The notes beneath the pieces were generated by a model. The model was not told the DNA's origin. It worked only from the letters and a program-made list of their open reading frames with translations, and ran no database searches. A stretch of DNA of 64,000 nucleotides from Timema cristinae (lineage: Eukaryota; Arthropoda; Insecta; Phasmatodea; Timematidae). Positions 1 through 11,526 of this stretch are shown one piece after another (positions within the stretch are counted from its first letter, which is position 1; every line of letters begins with the position of its first letter). Location: the NCBI GenBank assembly GCA_039000515.1, contig JBCFYV010001001.1, forward strand, positions 11,273,373 to 11,337,372, given 5' to 3'. The translations under genes and the position numbers were made by a program.

Positions 1-1230
1 TGTGTTTCTATTGTGACTCTACAAATATTTACTAGTATTATCGTAATCAATCAAAGGAATAACAAAACTGGTATGCCTTTGAAAAAACAGGGAATGTCAG
101 ATAATTTCATTTATCAGGGGAAAATTAGGGAATTCCACTAAGTTGACTAATATTTTAATTTTTAAAACATTCCTATGTTGAATTTTCAAACAGTTTCATT
201 TTATAGTGGCACTTTATGCAAAGCTTCTAGTCTTCACAAATTGCGCATAAAGGGTGTTTACATGGCACATCATAGGCCTTTTTGCTTCACTTTAGATCAG
301 GGATTCCCAACCTTTTTTTTTGTTTGGAGGAACCATTAAAATATTTTGTAAATTCCTGGAGAAACCCTACCTGGCTGATATATTTAATGTTTGACATGGA
401 TAAATTACCTAATATATTTGTAAGCCAGTAAGGTTGGTAAATAATAATTAACTCTTACTTTTTAATAAAATATTTTAAATGTATTTTATTGACTTATATT
501 TACTTTTTACTGCCTTCATATTAACGTGGACTAGAAATATTCTTTTAACGTTAATTTTAAGATTATTACCAGCACTCTTATCTTCATCTTCTTCCGGCCC
601 ACGAGTTCTCTTAACATATTTCCACATTATCAAAAAATTATGGGCAGACCAATAAAATGCAAGCTTTTGTTAATCCTCACGGCTCGTGGAAACCCAGTAT
701 TCCAGTGAACTTCGGTTTGCATTCACTGCTCTAAATTAAAGATCTAACAATATATTATGTTATTTCTTCATATTCTAATAAATTATAGTCTCTTAGTCAT
801 ATCAGCTTTCATTTTATTTGGCTGGAGATAATTTTGTAAACTCCTTCATTTTGGTTGTAATAAACAAGTAATTAGCTCACTGCAAACTATTATCTCTCTT
901 CTATTTAAATCTACTCTTAAAATTATTATTAAAAACTGTCATTTTTTGTTTGTAGTTGTGTGATATATTTTATAATTTTATAATTCTTAGTAAACAATGT
1001 TAATACAAATTTAAGAGAACATGTTTATTTAGATTTTAAAACTTATTATATTATTCAGAAAAAACTGTGTGTGTGGGGGGGGGGGGGGTAGTTAGAGGGA
1101 TGTGACATACTTTTTAATCAGGAATTTTCGGAAATGATCAGGGGAAATCAGGAATTTCATTGGTCAAGTTGAGTAGACACCATGTCCTAAGGATGTGTTT
1201 GATCCAGTTAGCCTTGTACTTACATAACTA
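1..1230. other. intergenic, AT-rich, no gene seen
   Basis: This stretch upstream of USP47 shows no credible coding exon. It holds decayed interspersed repeats: about 50-150 and 1110-1170 have the repeated wording of a family with lines such as 'caggggaaaat' and 'ggaattcc', and 297-735 begins with CAGGGATTCCCAACC, which looks like one end of a hAT-type element but has no matching partner end. A run of 14-15 G lies near 1075-1088. The USP47 promoter or any non-coding first exon could lie here, but I cannot see one. Confidence 0.5.
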
Positions 1231-1455
1231 CAGTAGCCCCATGGCTTCTTTGGTGCTGACTGACAGCTCACAGCTGACTTCTGACAGTCATCATTTAGGT
1301 ATATACCTAAATTTTGACTGTCAGAAGTGACAGCTTCTAAACACATGTTTTTGCAAATCATATGGTTCGGCGTATGGATACATAGTTTGGTGTGGTAACT
1401 TTTCAAAGCCATCAGCTGTCAGTCAGCACCAAAGAAGCCATCTATGTGGCTACTA
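1231..1455 (-). mobile_element. MITE, CAGTAGCCC family, copy 1
   Basis: A 225-bp inverted-repeat element flanked by TA on both sides (1229-1230 and 1456-1457). The ends read CAGTAGCCCCATGGCTTCTT and, on the other strand, a diverged version of the same. A second copy lies at 58094-58321 in the opposite orientation. CAGT ends with a TA target duplication are typical of Tc1/mariner and pogo elements, so this is inferred to be a non-autonomous member of that superfamily. The short minus-strand ORF across it (to 1412) is a by-product of the repeat. Confidence 0.75.
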
Positions 1456-1825
1456 TATGTTGTAAGCAAATTTGTTGAAACAAGTACACTACTTTTAAAA
1501 AATAAATTTACATCGCTATTCAAAACTATTTGATCCCATTTTTAACTGTGAAACCTATTGGATATCAGTATACAGTTGTTAACAAGCACAGGCTAGTTCA
1601 TTGTTTTTTTATTATTGCTAAGTATAACAAAATAGTAATCTTTTTTTAAAAGTAAGTCACCTAACTTGACCTCTACAAATAGTTAAAGGGTTTAAATAAT
1701 TATGAATAAACTTAAGGTGTCCCCAGGCAGACCAACATGCATCAAACTTTGTCAAAATCCTCACAAGCTAACAGCAACAGTAAATATAACGTTTGTTTAT
1801 TGTTATAACATCTATTACTATCTTT

Positions 1826-1899
1826 CTGACAAGACATCTTGTGAATGTGTGGAATGCCAGGCCTCCACCGTGGTTCGGATTCCACGTTAAACTGTAGGT
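1826..1899 (+). repeat. internal fragment of SINE-B
   Basis: 74 bp matching the middle of the SINE-B family (complete copy at 5374-5648), from CTGACAAGACATC to CTGTAGGT, without head or tail. It is flanked by CTATCTTT on both sides (1818-1825 and 1900-1907), which looks like an 8-bp target duplication but could be chance. Confidence 0.6.
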
Positions 1900-2098
1900 C
1901 TATCTTTAACAAATCTTGCCATTTTCTGATAAAAATGTTTTGTTCACATTTTAATGAAACAATTCCAATTCATGTATTTATTTATAAGTACTAGAGTAAG
2001 ATCATTTTGTGATTTCAATCGTTAAAACTTTATAGTGCCTCATGGGACACAAATTAAAAGGTTCAACATACAATCCCCCATACAATATTTTGGTTAAC

Positions 2099-2335
2099 TG
2101 CCTCGGTGGTTGCATGGTCCAAGACACTACTTTCGCAATAGACTAAGACTGCTGATGACGGGGAGATAAAGGTTCAAATCTCTGTCAGGTGTACTGAGGG
2201 CGTTTTTTTACAAAAAGCTTTTACTCTCTCCCTCCGTGCAAATTCAAGTACATTTCCTATTAATATAACCTTCCTCACCCATAAAAACCATTAGCACATT
2301 TGAATGCTTGAACAGGCATTAAAATGTGCTAATAA
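2099..2335 (+). mobile_element. SINE-A (tRNA-headed), plus copy
   Basis: The head carries box A-like TGGTCCAAGACAC and box B-like GGTTCAAATCTC, as in RNA polymerase III tRNA genes. The body is the family's 'ACTCTCTCCCTCCGTGCAAA' stretch, and the tail is a degenerate form of the family 3' end before AATAAATG. Other copies occur at 9000, 13570, 17007, 44373, 51371, 51663 and 62022, and on the minus strand at 7740, 10090, 59995, 60640 and 61007. Confidence 0.7.
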
Positions 2336-3107
2336 ATGTGTTTGTCTGGTCACAATTTATTTATTCTGTCAAAATTTACATTGACAACATTGTTCCATTT
2401 TGTTAAGATAATTTATCTATCTATTCATTGAGTGGAACTGTAATGAAAATAATCTTTATGTTGAGCTCAAAACCAACATCACAATTTATCAGAACTGTTG
2501 TGGCAGCAAAGTGTAAAGTAGCCTTTCTGTAAATCTGTACAAGTTATATATAGCCTGGGTGGCTTCCAAACCTTCCGCAAACTGTCCTCTTCGAGGGGTA
2601 TCCAAAGCTTCTTGGCAAACTGCCACCGGAGAGGGCCTACTACACCTTCAACTAAAAAAAACAACAGTTGCTACACTTTGGATTTATTTCCTTACTTCTT
2701 CTCCCTTTCTCTCTTATTTTTTAATTTCTTACACATATTGTGATTACCAGCCTTAGAAACTATTTTAATAATTTGAATTGACTTGATAAAAGTTTCAAGG
2801 TACATGTTGTTTATCAATCTTTTTTTTTTTATCATTCTCACATTTGGTTCCAGTCTGTGACTGTGTAAGATTCTAGAAATAAAACTTGGCATTCTGAAAG
2901 CATTCTCAGTTGCACTATGGGGGCAAGTGAAGAGTAACGTTTTCCTTTGAACAATTTTTTTTATAATATATATATATATATACACATTTTTTTGTGATAA
3001 AATACAAAGGATTTACGCTTGTGTGTGTAATTCTGGGTGCATTGGTAAACTGTTGTGCTCTTAGTCTGGTGAAGTGAGGGTTTTTACCATCGTGTGAATC
3101 CAAGGAT

Positions 3108-3326
3108 ATGTGCCTGCAGGGTATGGTGTGTGTACTGGAGGAAGGTAACGCTCTGTGCATCGTGCGAGATCAAACCACGGGCAGGAATGAGTCAACCAAC
3201 AAGATCAATATCATCGTACCAGCATCCACCACAGTCCATGAGCTGTTACAAGAGGTCGGGCGCAAGTACCAATATGATTCAGACAGCTTTGAGCTTCTGC
3301 TTCAACGCTCGTCAGATTCAAACATG
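3108..3326 (+). CDS. USP47: USP47 coding exon 1: N-terminal ubiquitin-like segment
   Basis: 73 codons ending in ATG before donor GTAAGG, phase 0. Residues 18-55 (CIVRDQTT through VPASTTVHELLQEVG) match the vertebrate N-terminal ubiquitin-like segment (VLCIIQDTT, LPASTPVRKLFEDV). Two in-frame ATGs are possible starts, 3108 and 3123. The second gives MVCVLEEGN, which fits the usual beginning of the family better. A CAG just before 3120 could also be a splice acceptor, so the true 5' boundary is unsettled. Confidence 0.85.
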
Positions 3327-5373
3327 GTAAGGACTCGTCACATTTGTTAAAAGTGGTTACGGCTACAACCTTACATTAGACTGAGCCCACTTTGAGGGGC
3401 AGGCAACGTAGGAGAGACAATACAGATCAGGGAATGTATTCATACCTAGTGTTATTGAATGGTAGTGTGTACATTACGAAGCAGGGCAGGCTAGGCCCTG
3501 CTTCAAGTTGTGGTAGAAGTGCAGTTCTTTGCCTGGCCTGCTCCTTCCATGTTTGCCATGCGTTGACTGACTGTTGAGGATGTTGATTACACAATTACTA
3601 CCTTGCGTCTTGTTTTCTTCCAATATGTACACTCCTACTTCACAGCACCTGCCTAGAGCTGGAGCTACTCCTCCCTTTCGCTCTTATCATTGTACGTTTA
3701 GCCTTAAGGAGGCCGTATGGAAGAATAAAATGAGTAAAAGTGAAAGAGAAGTAAGAAGTGAGTGGTGTTGATTCGCTTGAGAATGTGCCATGTTGCAACA
3801 TATGAATCTATACCTAATGTTGTTTGAAACACATGTAATATACTAGTGGTTTTGTAGCGTTCAGCTTTTACTATTGTATTTGTCGGCCTATCAATCATTA
3901 TGAGAATGCCACTGATAATTTGCTATCTGAAAGTTCCCCCTCCAACCAGGACTGTTGTGAAAAAAAAATTGTTGTTAAGTAGGAATTTGACCTTGTTAGA
4001 TATTCTAATCTCATTTTAATTTATTGAATGAGCTATTGTCAATTGAAATTCTAATTAGCATAAATGATTAAATGGTTAAGTAATAATGGAATGCAAACAT
4101 TATACAAAACTATTTGTGTTGGTTTTGGAACCTTGTAGAATGAATTACCATTGTTAAAAAGTTTCATCAGACAATAATTTTTAATAGCAATGTCTTTTAA
4201 ATCTTCTTTAGCAGCATTTCCCAATCAAATTTAGCCACAAAACCTTTTTTTTATATCTTTTACAACAAAACAGAACCCTTAAATATATTAAGCACTGCCC
4301 CCCCCCCCCACCCTCACCCCCCCCCCCCCCCCCCCCACACACACAAAAATATGCCACAGATGAAAAGTTTTCCTGGTTCAAAGTCAAATACCTTAAAATT
4401 GAATGCAGTAATGTATGTAGGATAATAATATGACAAGTGAATAAATATGGTAAAGGATGACCATAAAGTTCCATTTCACAGCACTAAACCACTATAGTGT
4501 CATTTGCGTGGAGGTTGGACAAAAGGCCATTTTGGAAAAACACTCTCACTACACTAGACCGTGCTGTAAACCCTAACCTCCCTCTCATCGGTAGCTCAGT
4601 TTATTTCAGGAGTGACGACTTGGAGTAGAAACTGGTTAATAAGATGGCTCTAGGGAATGGGACTTTATGGTCATCCTGTACATAGTATAGGTTGCGTTAC
4701 ACACAAATAAAATTAAATTTGAACAGCAGGCCTTCTGTACTGTAGGCCTATATATTTGCACGAGCACAGACTAAACTTATGGAACAATCCCCGCTGAAGG
4801 CTCAGAAGGGGAGGAGGCATGACCTTGAAGTACCGATGTAATTACTACATAGGCTATTTCAGTAACTTTCGCTATAGGGGAAGGAAGAACTGCTTACACT
4901 TCGCGTGAGACAGTAGCATTCCTAAAAAATACCATGGACTCGGGTTTTCAATATTTTTCTGATTTTTTGGAGATTTTCATGCTTGAATGGGAATTTTTGA
5001 AAGTGTCCGCTTTAGTTATTGAGAAAGTCCGTTATTGGACAGTTGTTTTACCGTGAGAACCAATGTTATTTTGCCTATATATGTTCACCTGAAATTCGGA
5101 ATTTATATTTGAATTAATTTTTCAATTAGAATTACAAATATTGTTTCTAGAAATAAAAAAAAAAGTATAAAATTAAAATGATATATCTATCTTATGTTGT
5201 AATACTATTATAAGTTTTAATTTGAAGCTGGAGTTGGTATGTTTTTAACGATTCAGACTCCACCCAAAACTGCCTCAGACTGCTAATCACACAAACTTGA
5301 TTGAACGCTTCAAACCGGGCATGAGTCAGAGTGCAGTTGCACTTCCATTAGGCTCAATTAGTTAACAATTGAG

Positions 5374-5648
5374 AGGTGACCTGGTGGTCTAGGGGCAAGG
5401 TGTCAGACTTCTGTGCTGGCGGCCGGGGTTCAATCCTCGGTCCCGGCACAGATTTATCTGATTACCAAACCCTTCCTCCACCTCTGACAAGACATCTTGT
5501 GAATGTGGGGAATGCCAGGCCTCCACCGTGGTTCAGATTCCACGTTAAACTGTAGGTCCTTCATTTCATCTCACAATCACCCTACCATTACACATTTGCA
5601 TAAGTGCGTATAACCCGAATGGGTAGTAAGACGCGGTGCTAATAATAA
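5374..5648 (+). mobile_element. SINE-B, complete copy with 13-bp target duplication
   Basis: A 275-bp SINE. The tRNA-like head starts GGTGACCTGGTGGTCTAGGG (box A) with GGGGTTCAATCCTCGG (box B). A body with GGCCTCCACCGTGG follows, then the tail CCCGAATGGGTAGTAAGACG and ending in a short TAA run. GTTAACAATTGAG flanks it on both sides (5361-5373 and 5649-5661), so the insertion is young and its limits are exact. This is the reference copy for the family in this window. Confidence 0.9.
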
Positions 5649-6251
5649 GTTAACAATTGAGTCTTCTGCATAGCACCTCCCACATATTCTAAAGTTATTA
5701 ATACACTTAAATTAATTCCAAACATGTAACTTGAATTCCTAACACAGAATGGGAGATTTACCTTCTACCACCCCCTTGCACCCAGAAAAATAAAAGCCAC
5801 TATACAATTGGTATTGTTTTATAAGTAATAATTACTATCAAAAGTACATGTTTCAACATCTGATTACGTGAAAGTAGATCAGAAACTTTTATAGTTGCCA
5901 GATAACATGTTATGATACTTTCCAAATGTTCCTAGGCTAGGCCAAACTATATCTTTTAGTTATATAAACACTTAATTGAGTTTTGACCAAATTTAGTTTA
6001 CATTTTTTTAGAGCTAAATTTGTATTATAAACTATAACTCGGTTACAATGAATTTGATAATTCATTTTTGAGTTAGGAATAGTACCAAAGTTGACACTGA
6101 AGAAATTAAATATTTTAAATATTTTGTAGCTTATTTGATAAAATTAACTTCGATACTCCCTTCATGTCGACTATAAAAAAAATTAATATGTTTTCAAATA
6201 AATTTGGCTACCAGATGATAACAAATTTGTGATACTAATTTAATTAGCTGA

Positions 6252-6340
6252 AAAATGACACCTGAATATGCGGATCTAACCCTTGACCTGTGGCTTAGCC
6301 CGTCATTGCACTACCATTTAGCTATCCAGGATATGCAGTT
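6252..6340 (-). repeat. SINE-C head fragment
   Basis: A degenerate copy of the SINE-C head, which reads on the minus strand as a tRNA-like GGATAGCTMAGTGG box A followed by a decayed box B. Better copies are at 19530, 21050, 46950 and 47113. Confidence 0.5.
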
Positions 6341-6899
6341 GGTGTTAAAATATGAACTTGCATTTGGTTAAGTGTTAGATTAATGGCTTGTCTGGTTTGT
6401 CCTATAATTTTGTCAGGATAAACCAGTAAGCATCATAAAACATAAAAAAAACTTATACATAATGTGAGGGGAGGGGGGAAGCGGATAGACCAAGTGATTC
6501 TTTTTAATCAATGAAGATTATCAATGATTTAAAGACCCAACACATCCACCACAAGAGATGGACAAAGCAGACAACCGCCTGGGGCATCCGGCTCAAGGGG
6601 GCGCCATAACTCTGATACTGTCTTTAATAAATACTTATATATTATAAAACACTATTTTTAGGCATTAATTGTTTAGGTAGATTTTATATTGCTCTAATGT
6701 TTTTTGACGTTTCAGAATGAGTGTCTTTCTTATGACTATTATGCCATATACACTTGATATACTTGCTCCCCAACTTCAAACACATAACTGTGATGTTATA
6801 AAGAAAGAAGGGGTGCATCAAAATAAAAGTACACCCGGATATAATAGTATGCTTGCAGTGGTCTTGGATTTTAACTCTATATTGATGGGTTGTTTTCAG

Positions 6900-7178
6900 A
6901 TAGTCTTGAACGAGCACCGAGAGAAGTCTATCGAAGCGATCGGTGTGAACTTTGAGTCTGGCACACGCAACATGTTCATCATTACTGACCTGCCCGGGAC
7001 AACCCTGCGCAAGGTGACGACTACAGATGCGGGGGAAGACGACATGTTACTGGGGGCGTCGGCCAGCCCCACGGCAGGGGGAGACTACACCCACTCTTCC
7101 CCGCCCCTCCACCACCCCCCATAATGAGCACCAGCACCGAATACACCTACACTTCGGCGATCATCAAGCCTGACACAG
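6900..7178 (+). CDS. USP47: USP47 coding exon 2, with a 1-base frameshift in a C-run
   Basis: Acceptor TTTTCAG, donor G|GTGAAA, exit phase 1. The first part (IVLNEHREKSIEAIGVNFES) continues the N-terminal segment, comparable to vertebrate LDHTSDKSLLDANFE. The last 18 codons (MSTSTEYTYTSAIIKPDTG, with the split Gly) match the vertebrate STSDYVSQSYSYSSI stretch just before the catalytic domain, but lie in a different frame. The switch needs one extra base. A run of six C at 7115-7120, in a C-rich stretch, is the obvious place, after which the frame closes with TAA at 7122-7124. Sequencing or assembly loss of one C is the likeliest cause. A true haplotype frameshift is possible, and no plausible mini-intron restores the frame. 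Confidence 0.85.
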
Positions 7179-7739
7179 GTGAAATATGACTCATCGTCAG
7201 GGACTCTGGTTTGAGTCTGACATTGGCCTTTTATAGTCTTAATTGTGTTAAGTTTTCCAATATGGCTTCTCTGTTCTGTGTTGAGTAGATCTTCAAATAA
7301 TCTTAAAATAAGCAAGTAGTGAAACAAAATTATAAGTATGTTTTATATGGCCAAATATTTAAATATATATCTATAATCAGGGTTTCCACACACCTGGAAA
7401 AACTAGAGCCGCGAAAACACAGGACATTTTTTGTGTTTAGGAAAAGCTGAGGACATTTAAATGGAAGCTTAAAACATTTGGTCTTTGGATAAATTAAAAT
7501 ATGAACTGGAGAATTAATTATGCTGATTCAAACATATTCATCTTTCCTATACCTTCTTCTAAATATAACAAAATGTATTTCAAAAAGGGTCAAGAGGTTT
7601 TTATTAAAGAAGAATATTTTAATTTTAAAGCTTTGTTTCAAACAAACAAACTTTACTTTAAAAAGTCAATAAACTTCACATGGGGTCTTTTTTCTTTCTT
7701 TTTTCTTTCTATCACTGCCTCTTACTACCTGTTCAGATC

Positions 7740-7930
7740 ATACTTCTATAAATTTATGATAATTACTCTTATGGGGTAGAAATGAGGACGGAAGCATGTT
7801 AGAGGCACTCTTCCCGAATTTGCTTGGAAGGAGAGCGGGGAACCATTTAGGGAAAAAACTACCCACTATAGACCCGACCAGGACTTGAACCTTGATCTCT
7901 GTCATCAGCAACATATCTGAAGTGCATACA
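7740..7930 (-). mobile_element. SINE-A, minus copy, degenerate
   Basis: On the minus strand the box B region (caaggttcaag) and the 'CACTCTCCTTCCAAGC' body of SINE-A can be followed, in intron 2. The tail is decayed. Confidence 0.5.
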
Positions 7931-8076
7931 GTCCCTCTACTTGTATTTATTGCTAACTCTAAGATAAAATTAAATAAATACACTTTATTGATGTTAGGAA
8001 TATCTTATTAAAAATAACTAAGTTATATGGTTAAACATGTTTAAAAACTTCTCAGCTATTTAACTGTTTTGTTCAG

Positions 8077-8252
8077 GTTATGTTGGGTTGGTGAACCAAG
8101 CAATGACATGTTACCTGAATAGTTTGCTGCAAGCTCTCTACATGACGCCAGAGTTTAGGAATGCCCTTTACAAGTGGGAGTTTGACGGTACAGAGCAAGA
8201 AGAAGCCAAGTCCATACCATACCAACTACAAAAATTGTTCCTACTACTGCAG
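8077..8252 (+). CDS. USP47: USP47 coding exon 3: Cys box
   Basis: Acceptor TTGTTCAG, donor CAG|GTAAGT, exit phase 0. Encodes residues 167-225, starting [19 protein letters not shown]. The TGT codon at 8109-8111 is the nucleophilic Cys178. The box has Val-Asn-Gln-Ala-Met before Thr-Cys-Tyr rather than the common Asn-Leu-Gly-Asn-Thr, and this variant is normal for USP47. The following [14 protein letters not shown] is nearly invariant in the family. Confidence 0.97.
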
Positions 8253-8999
8253 GTAAGTAAATAAAATTAACACAATTCAATTTCATTATGATTTCTAACA
8301 AGTATACTAGATATTCAACATTTTATTCATCTAATATTGTTTTAAAGATGAGAAATATGACCAAAAAAAATCCCGAACAAACTACTAAACCTATTTCCTA
8401 TTAAGATGAATTTTTATATTTTTTGATTAAGTTTGTAACTATTTTAAATTCATAGTTGATACCTATACATCACTATGGATAAATACTGTTAAGATATTTA
8501 TTCTATTTTCATGACATCAAGTATGACCAAATTCAGCACTTTTTCTTTTTGAAATTTTGGACACTTAATTTCCTCTATGATCATAATAATAATAATCCAC
8601 TCATGAAGACATAATATGTGTGCCTTAATCTTTGAGTGGAGGACACTGAACAAAAGAAACAACTTTTGTATTCAACAATTTATAGAATATGCAAAATTAT
8701 ATAAAGCTCTAAAAATTAAATAAGAAAGAATGTCATAAACAGCCTTGTGTATAAATTTGAGTTCATTTTTGGAAATACAGGTTGATTTATCAAAAATTTG
8801 AATCTGATTTAAAATCTCTAACTATAATAGATTCCAGATTTTGAAGTGATGGACTTTGATTCAAAATTTGAAACTAATTTGAATAATCTAGTTTTTTTAA
8901 AGAAGTTAGCATAGATCTATTATTTAGACTTGAGAATAGGAACTTAAAGAATTTTGTAATATTTATCGTATTATATTCATTTTTTAAACACTGTTTAGT

Positions 9000-9240
9000 T
9001 TGGTGGCCGCGTTGTCTAAGGCATCATCCTCACAATAGACTAGACTTCCAATGACAGGGAGACCGAGATTCGAATCACAGTTGAGTGTCCTGAGGTTTTT
9101 TTTTTCGAAATGGTTTCCCACTCATCCCCTTGCAAATGTGGGTACACTTCTAAAGCCATCTTTTCTCAAACTAACTTATTAGCATAATTAGTACACATTT
9201 GTGTAACCTGAACAAGTAGTAGGATGCAGTGCTAATACAA
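9000..9240 (+). mobile_element. SINE-A, plus copy
   Basis: Head GGTGGCCGCGTTGTCTAAGG (box A) and GAGATTCGAATCACA (box B), a body with CCCACTCATCCCCTTGCAAA, and a tail resembling 'CCTGAACAAGTAGTAGGATG' before CAGTGCTAATAC. Intron 3. The tail is the same as that of SINE-B. Confidence 0.8.
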
Positions 9241-9502
9241 ATTACCCAATTATTTTAAAACAAATCAGATTTAATTCAGTTTAATATTTAATTTGGATTT
9301 GATTGATAACATGTATTAATAAAATATTCTATCCACAAAATTTTTATTTTAAAATATTTAATGGAGATTTGATTTGAAGTTAAAAATATTAGATACACAC
9401 AATTTTTAGTATGTTATTGGTTATATGTTTTATTAATAAATTCAAAGTTGATTTAGTTTAGAATATGTCCACTGAAAGTGTATTTTTGTTGTTTGTTGCC
9501 AG

Positions 9503-9677
9503 ACGTCGCCCAAGTCTGCAGTGGAGACCACCGAACTGACCCGTAGTTTTGGCTGGCACTCGAACGAAGCTTGGCAGCAGCACGACATCCAGGAGCTGTG
9601 CAGGGTCATGTTTGACGCTCTTGAGCAGAAGTTCAAAAACACTCAGCATTCAGACCTCATACTCAGGCTTTACGAAG
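9503..9677 (+). CDS. USP47: USP47 coding exon 4: catalytic core, QQHDIQEL segment
   Basis: Acceptor TTGCCAG, donor GAAG|GTATAC, exit phase 1. Residues 226-284. [18 protein letters not shown] and [10 protein letters not shown] are signature motifs of the USP core, with the Gln-Gln-His-Asp stretch in place of the general QQDAHEF motif. No gap against vertebrate USP47. Confidence 0.97.
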
Positions 9678-10089
9678 GTATACAATCTGGACAAGGCCAC
9701 AACATTTTACTTTAGCTTGGTATTTGTGTGTGTGTTGTTGTTATATATATATAAAATATATACACCACATACATTAGTAAATATAAATATATATACTTTA
9801 GTATATAGAGAAAAACCGGCTAAGCCTTTACTAAATGTGAAGTAAATTGAATGTCTCCATAATACATTAACATCATGCGCCACTAAGATGAAATTGAGTA
9901 AATTAAATTCCAAATAAATGCTTCACTATAAATTCCTAATTTATTCATATAATAAATTAATTACATATACATATACTACAAAGTGACGTTTTTTAATATA
10001 CCACAATGCCAATATAAATAGTTTGTTATTTACTTAATAAAAATCATTTGGCACTTGGTTGAGTGTTGCGAATTGGTTTGGACAGCTTT

Positions 10090-10375
10090 AGATATTATTA
10101 TTATTATTATTATTATTATTTTATTATTATATAGCACCGCATCTTACTACCCGTTCGGGTTATACGCTTTAAGTACTAATTACGCTAATGGATTAGGAAT
10201 TGGGAAGGTTGAATTAGAGGAAGTGAACCCACATTTGTGTGGAGAGAGAGTGGAAAACCATTTAGGAAAAACCACCCCCAGTTCACCCGAGTGAGATTAG
10301 AACCTCGATCTCACAGTCCTCAGCAGTTGAGCTCAACACGACTAGCGCGTTGGCCAACTACGCCACCGTGACAGG
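10090..10375 (-). mobile_element. SINE-A, minus copy, complete
   Basis: On the plus strand it begins with the (TTA)n microsatellite and the reversed shared tail TAGCACCGCATCTTACTACC. It then runs through the body to the reversed tRNA-like head (box B near 10290, box A near 10350). Intron 4. Confidence 0.85.
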
Positions 10376-10764
10376 TAGCTGTAGATAACAGCACAATGCA
10401 GGAAACACTTTCATATTTATTTACTCTTGTCTCACTTTTAAAAAAAATGGCTTTGGTTGTTAGTTGCTAAACACTATTCAATTATAGAAGTCTGTCACTT
10501 GTTTGAAAAATCAAATTTGAGGGGGGTGGAGGTAACTTAATTAATAAATTCTATGATTTCTTGAAAGTCCTTAAGGGCCATTTTATTTGCATAATAAGAG
10601 TAACAGAAGAGTTGTGATAGAGGTTCTTTATAAGTTCCTTAGAGAGAAAAAGGTTGATTAGTGTGTTTCACACTCCTTTCTGATAATTTCTGATAGAATG
10701 AAACTTGGGTTGTACAATCAATGTTATTTAACAGACTACCATTATCTCTTTGTACTTCTTTGTA

Positions 10765-10960
10765 CAGTTGCAAAGGGGCGTATGAAACTTCAAAACGTCA
10801 AATATCAGCTTTGACTCTGCTTCAATAATTACGAAGGCTTACCACTAAACATATTGACAGCTAAAATACTCTATTTATGTCAGTTATTGGCATCATGAGC
10901 TGTTATATACATTAGTAATCAATAATTATATGTAAAAAAAATCTAGTAACTGAATTTCAT
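10765..10960. repeat. decayed interspersed repeat (GCTTC-rich, hAT-like)
   Basis: The wording GGGGCGTATGAAACTTC, CATATTGACAGCTAAAATAC and TTTATGTCAGTTATTG recurs at 22742-22870, and related wording at 28190-28340. This marks an old dispersed repeat family with GCTTCRAA-type motifs. No intact ends can be given. Confidence 0.4.
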
Positions 10961-11239
10961 GTTGTATGTCTGTCTGTCTGTATTGTATTCTACTAACTTT
11001 TAAACATTTATTTCATGTTTCCCTAGGTGAGCTTTCTTAGCTCGATTTCCCCACTTTTTTTCATAGATCAATTTTTACTAATTAATTTGGTTAGTTTGTA
11101 TCACTTTCTATTTAAAATAAAATAGGTTAGTATTGACACCTTAAGCCGCCAAATTTTTAACTGAATGGCTAAATTTATTAAACTTAAAGCCTTATTGAAT
11201 ATATAGGTGAAAAAATAAAATTATGTCTTTGTTTTACAG

Positions 11240-11361
11240 GTAAAATGATAGACTATGTAAAATGTCTAGATTGTAGCACTGAAAAATCTAGAGAAGACAC
11301 ATTTTTGGACATACCTCTTCCTGTTCGTCCATTTGGAAGCACTGTGGCCTATGGTAGTGTT
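11240..11361 (+). CDS. USP47: USP47 coding exon 5: first zinc-ribbon pair
   Basis: Acceptor TTTTACAG, donor GTT|GTAAGT, exit phase 0. Residues 284-324. C292-L-D-C295 is the first CxxC of the zinc ribbon in the USP fingers. EKSREDTFLDIPLPVRPFG is the stretch that most resembles insect USP47. Confidence 0.97.
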
Positions 11362-11526
11362 GTAAGTAGTTTTGAAGTGAATATTAGACATCTGCAAAGC
11401 AGATTTTCTAAGTTCGAATCAAATCCTTGTTAAATTATATAAAGTTATGATGTTAAAAATAGTTACACATTCAAAACCCCCATTAGGTTAGTTTTGGACC
11501 CTATTTCTATAAGTTTTTCAACATGT

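Larger units (their letters stand above)
3327..6899 (+). other. USP47 intron 1
   Basis: 3.6 kb. It contains a poly-C tract (about 4297-4340), a complete SINE-B (5374-5648) and a short minus-strand SINE-C remnant (about 6252-6340). I see no coding sequence in the rest. The acceptor is TTGTTTTCAG at 6890-6899. Confidence 0.7.

Noticed and set aside
7025..7078. A mini-intron in exon 2 that would restore the frame
   Set aside because: AAG|GTGACG with an AG near 7077 would be about 65 nt long and gives the wrong phase.
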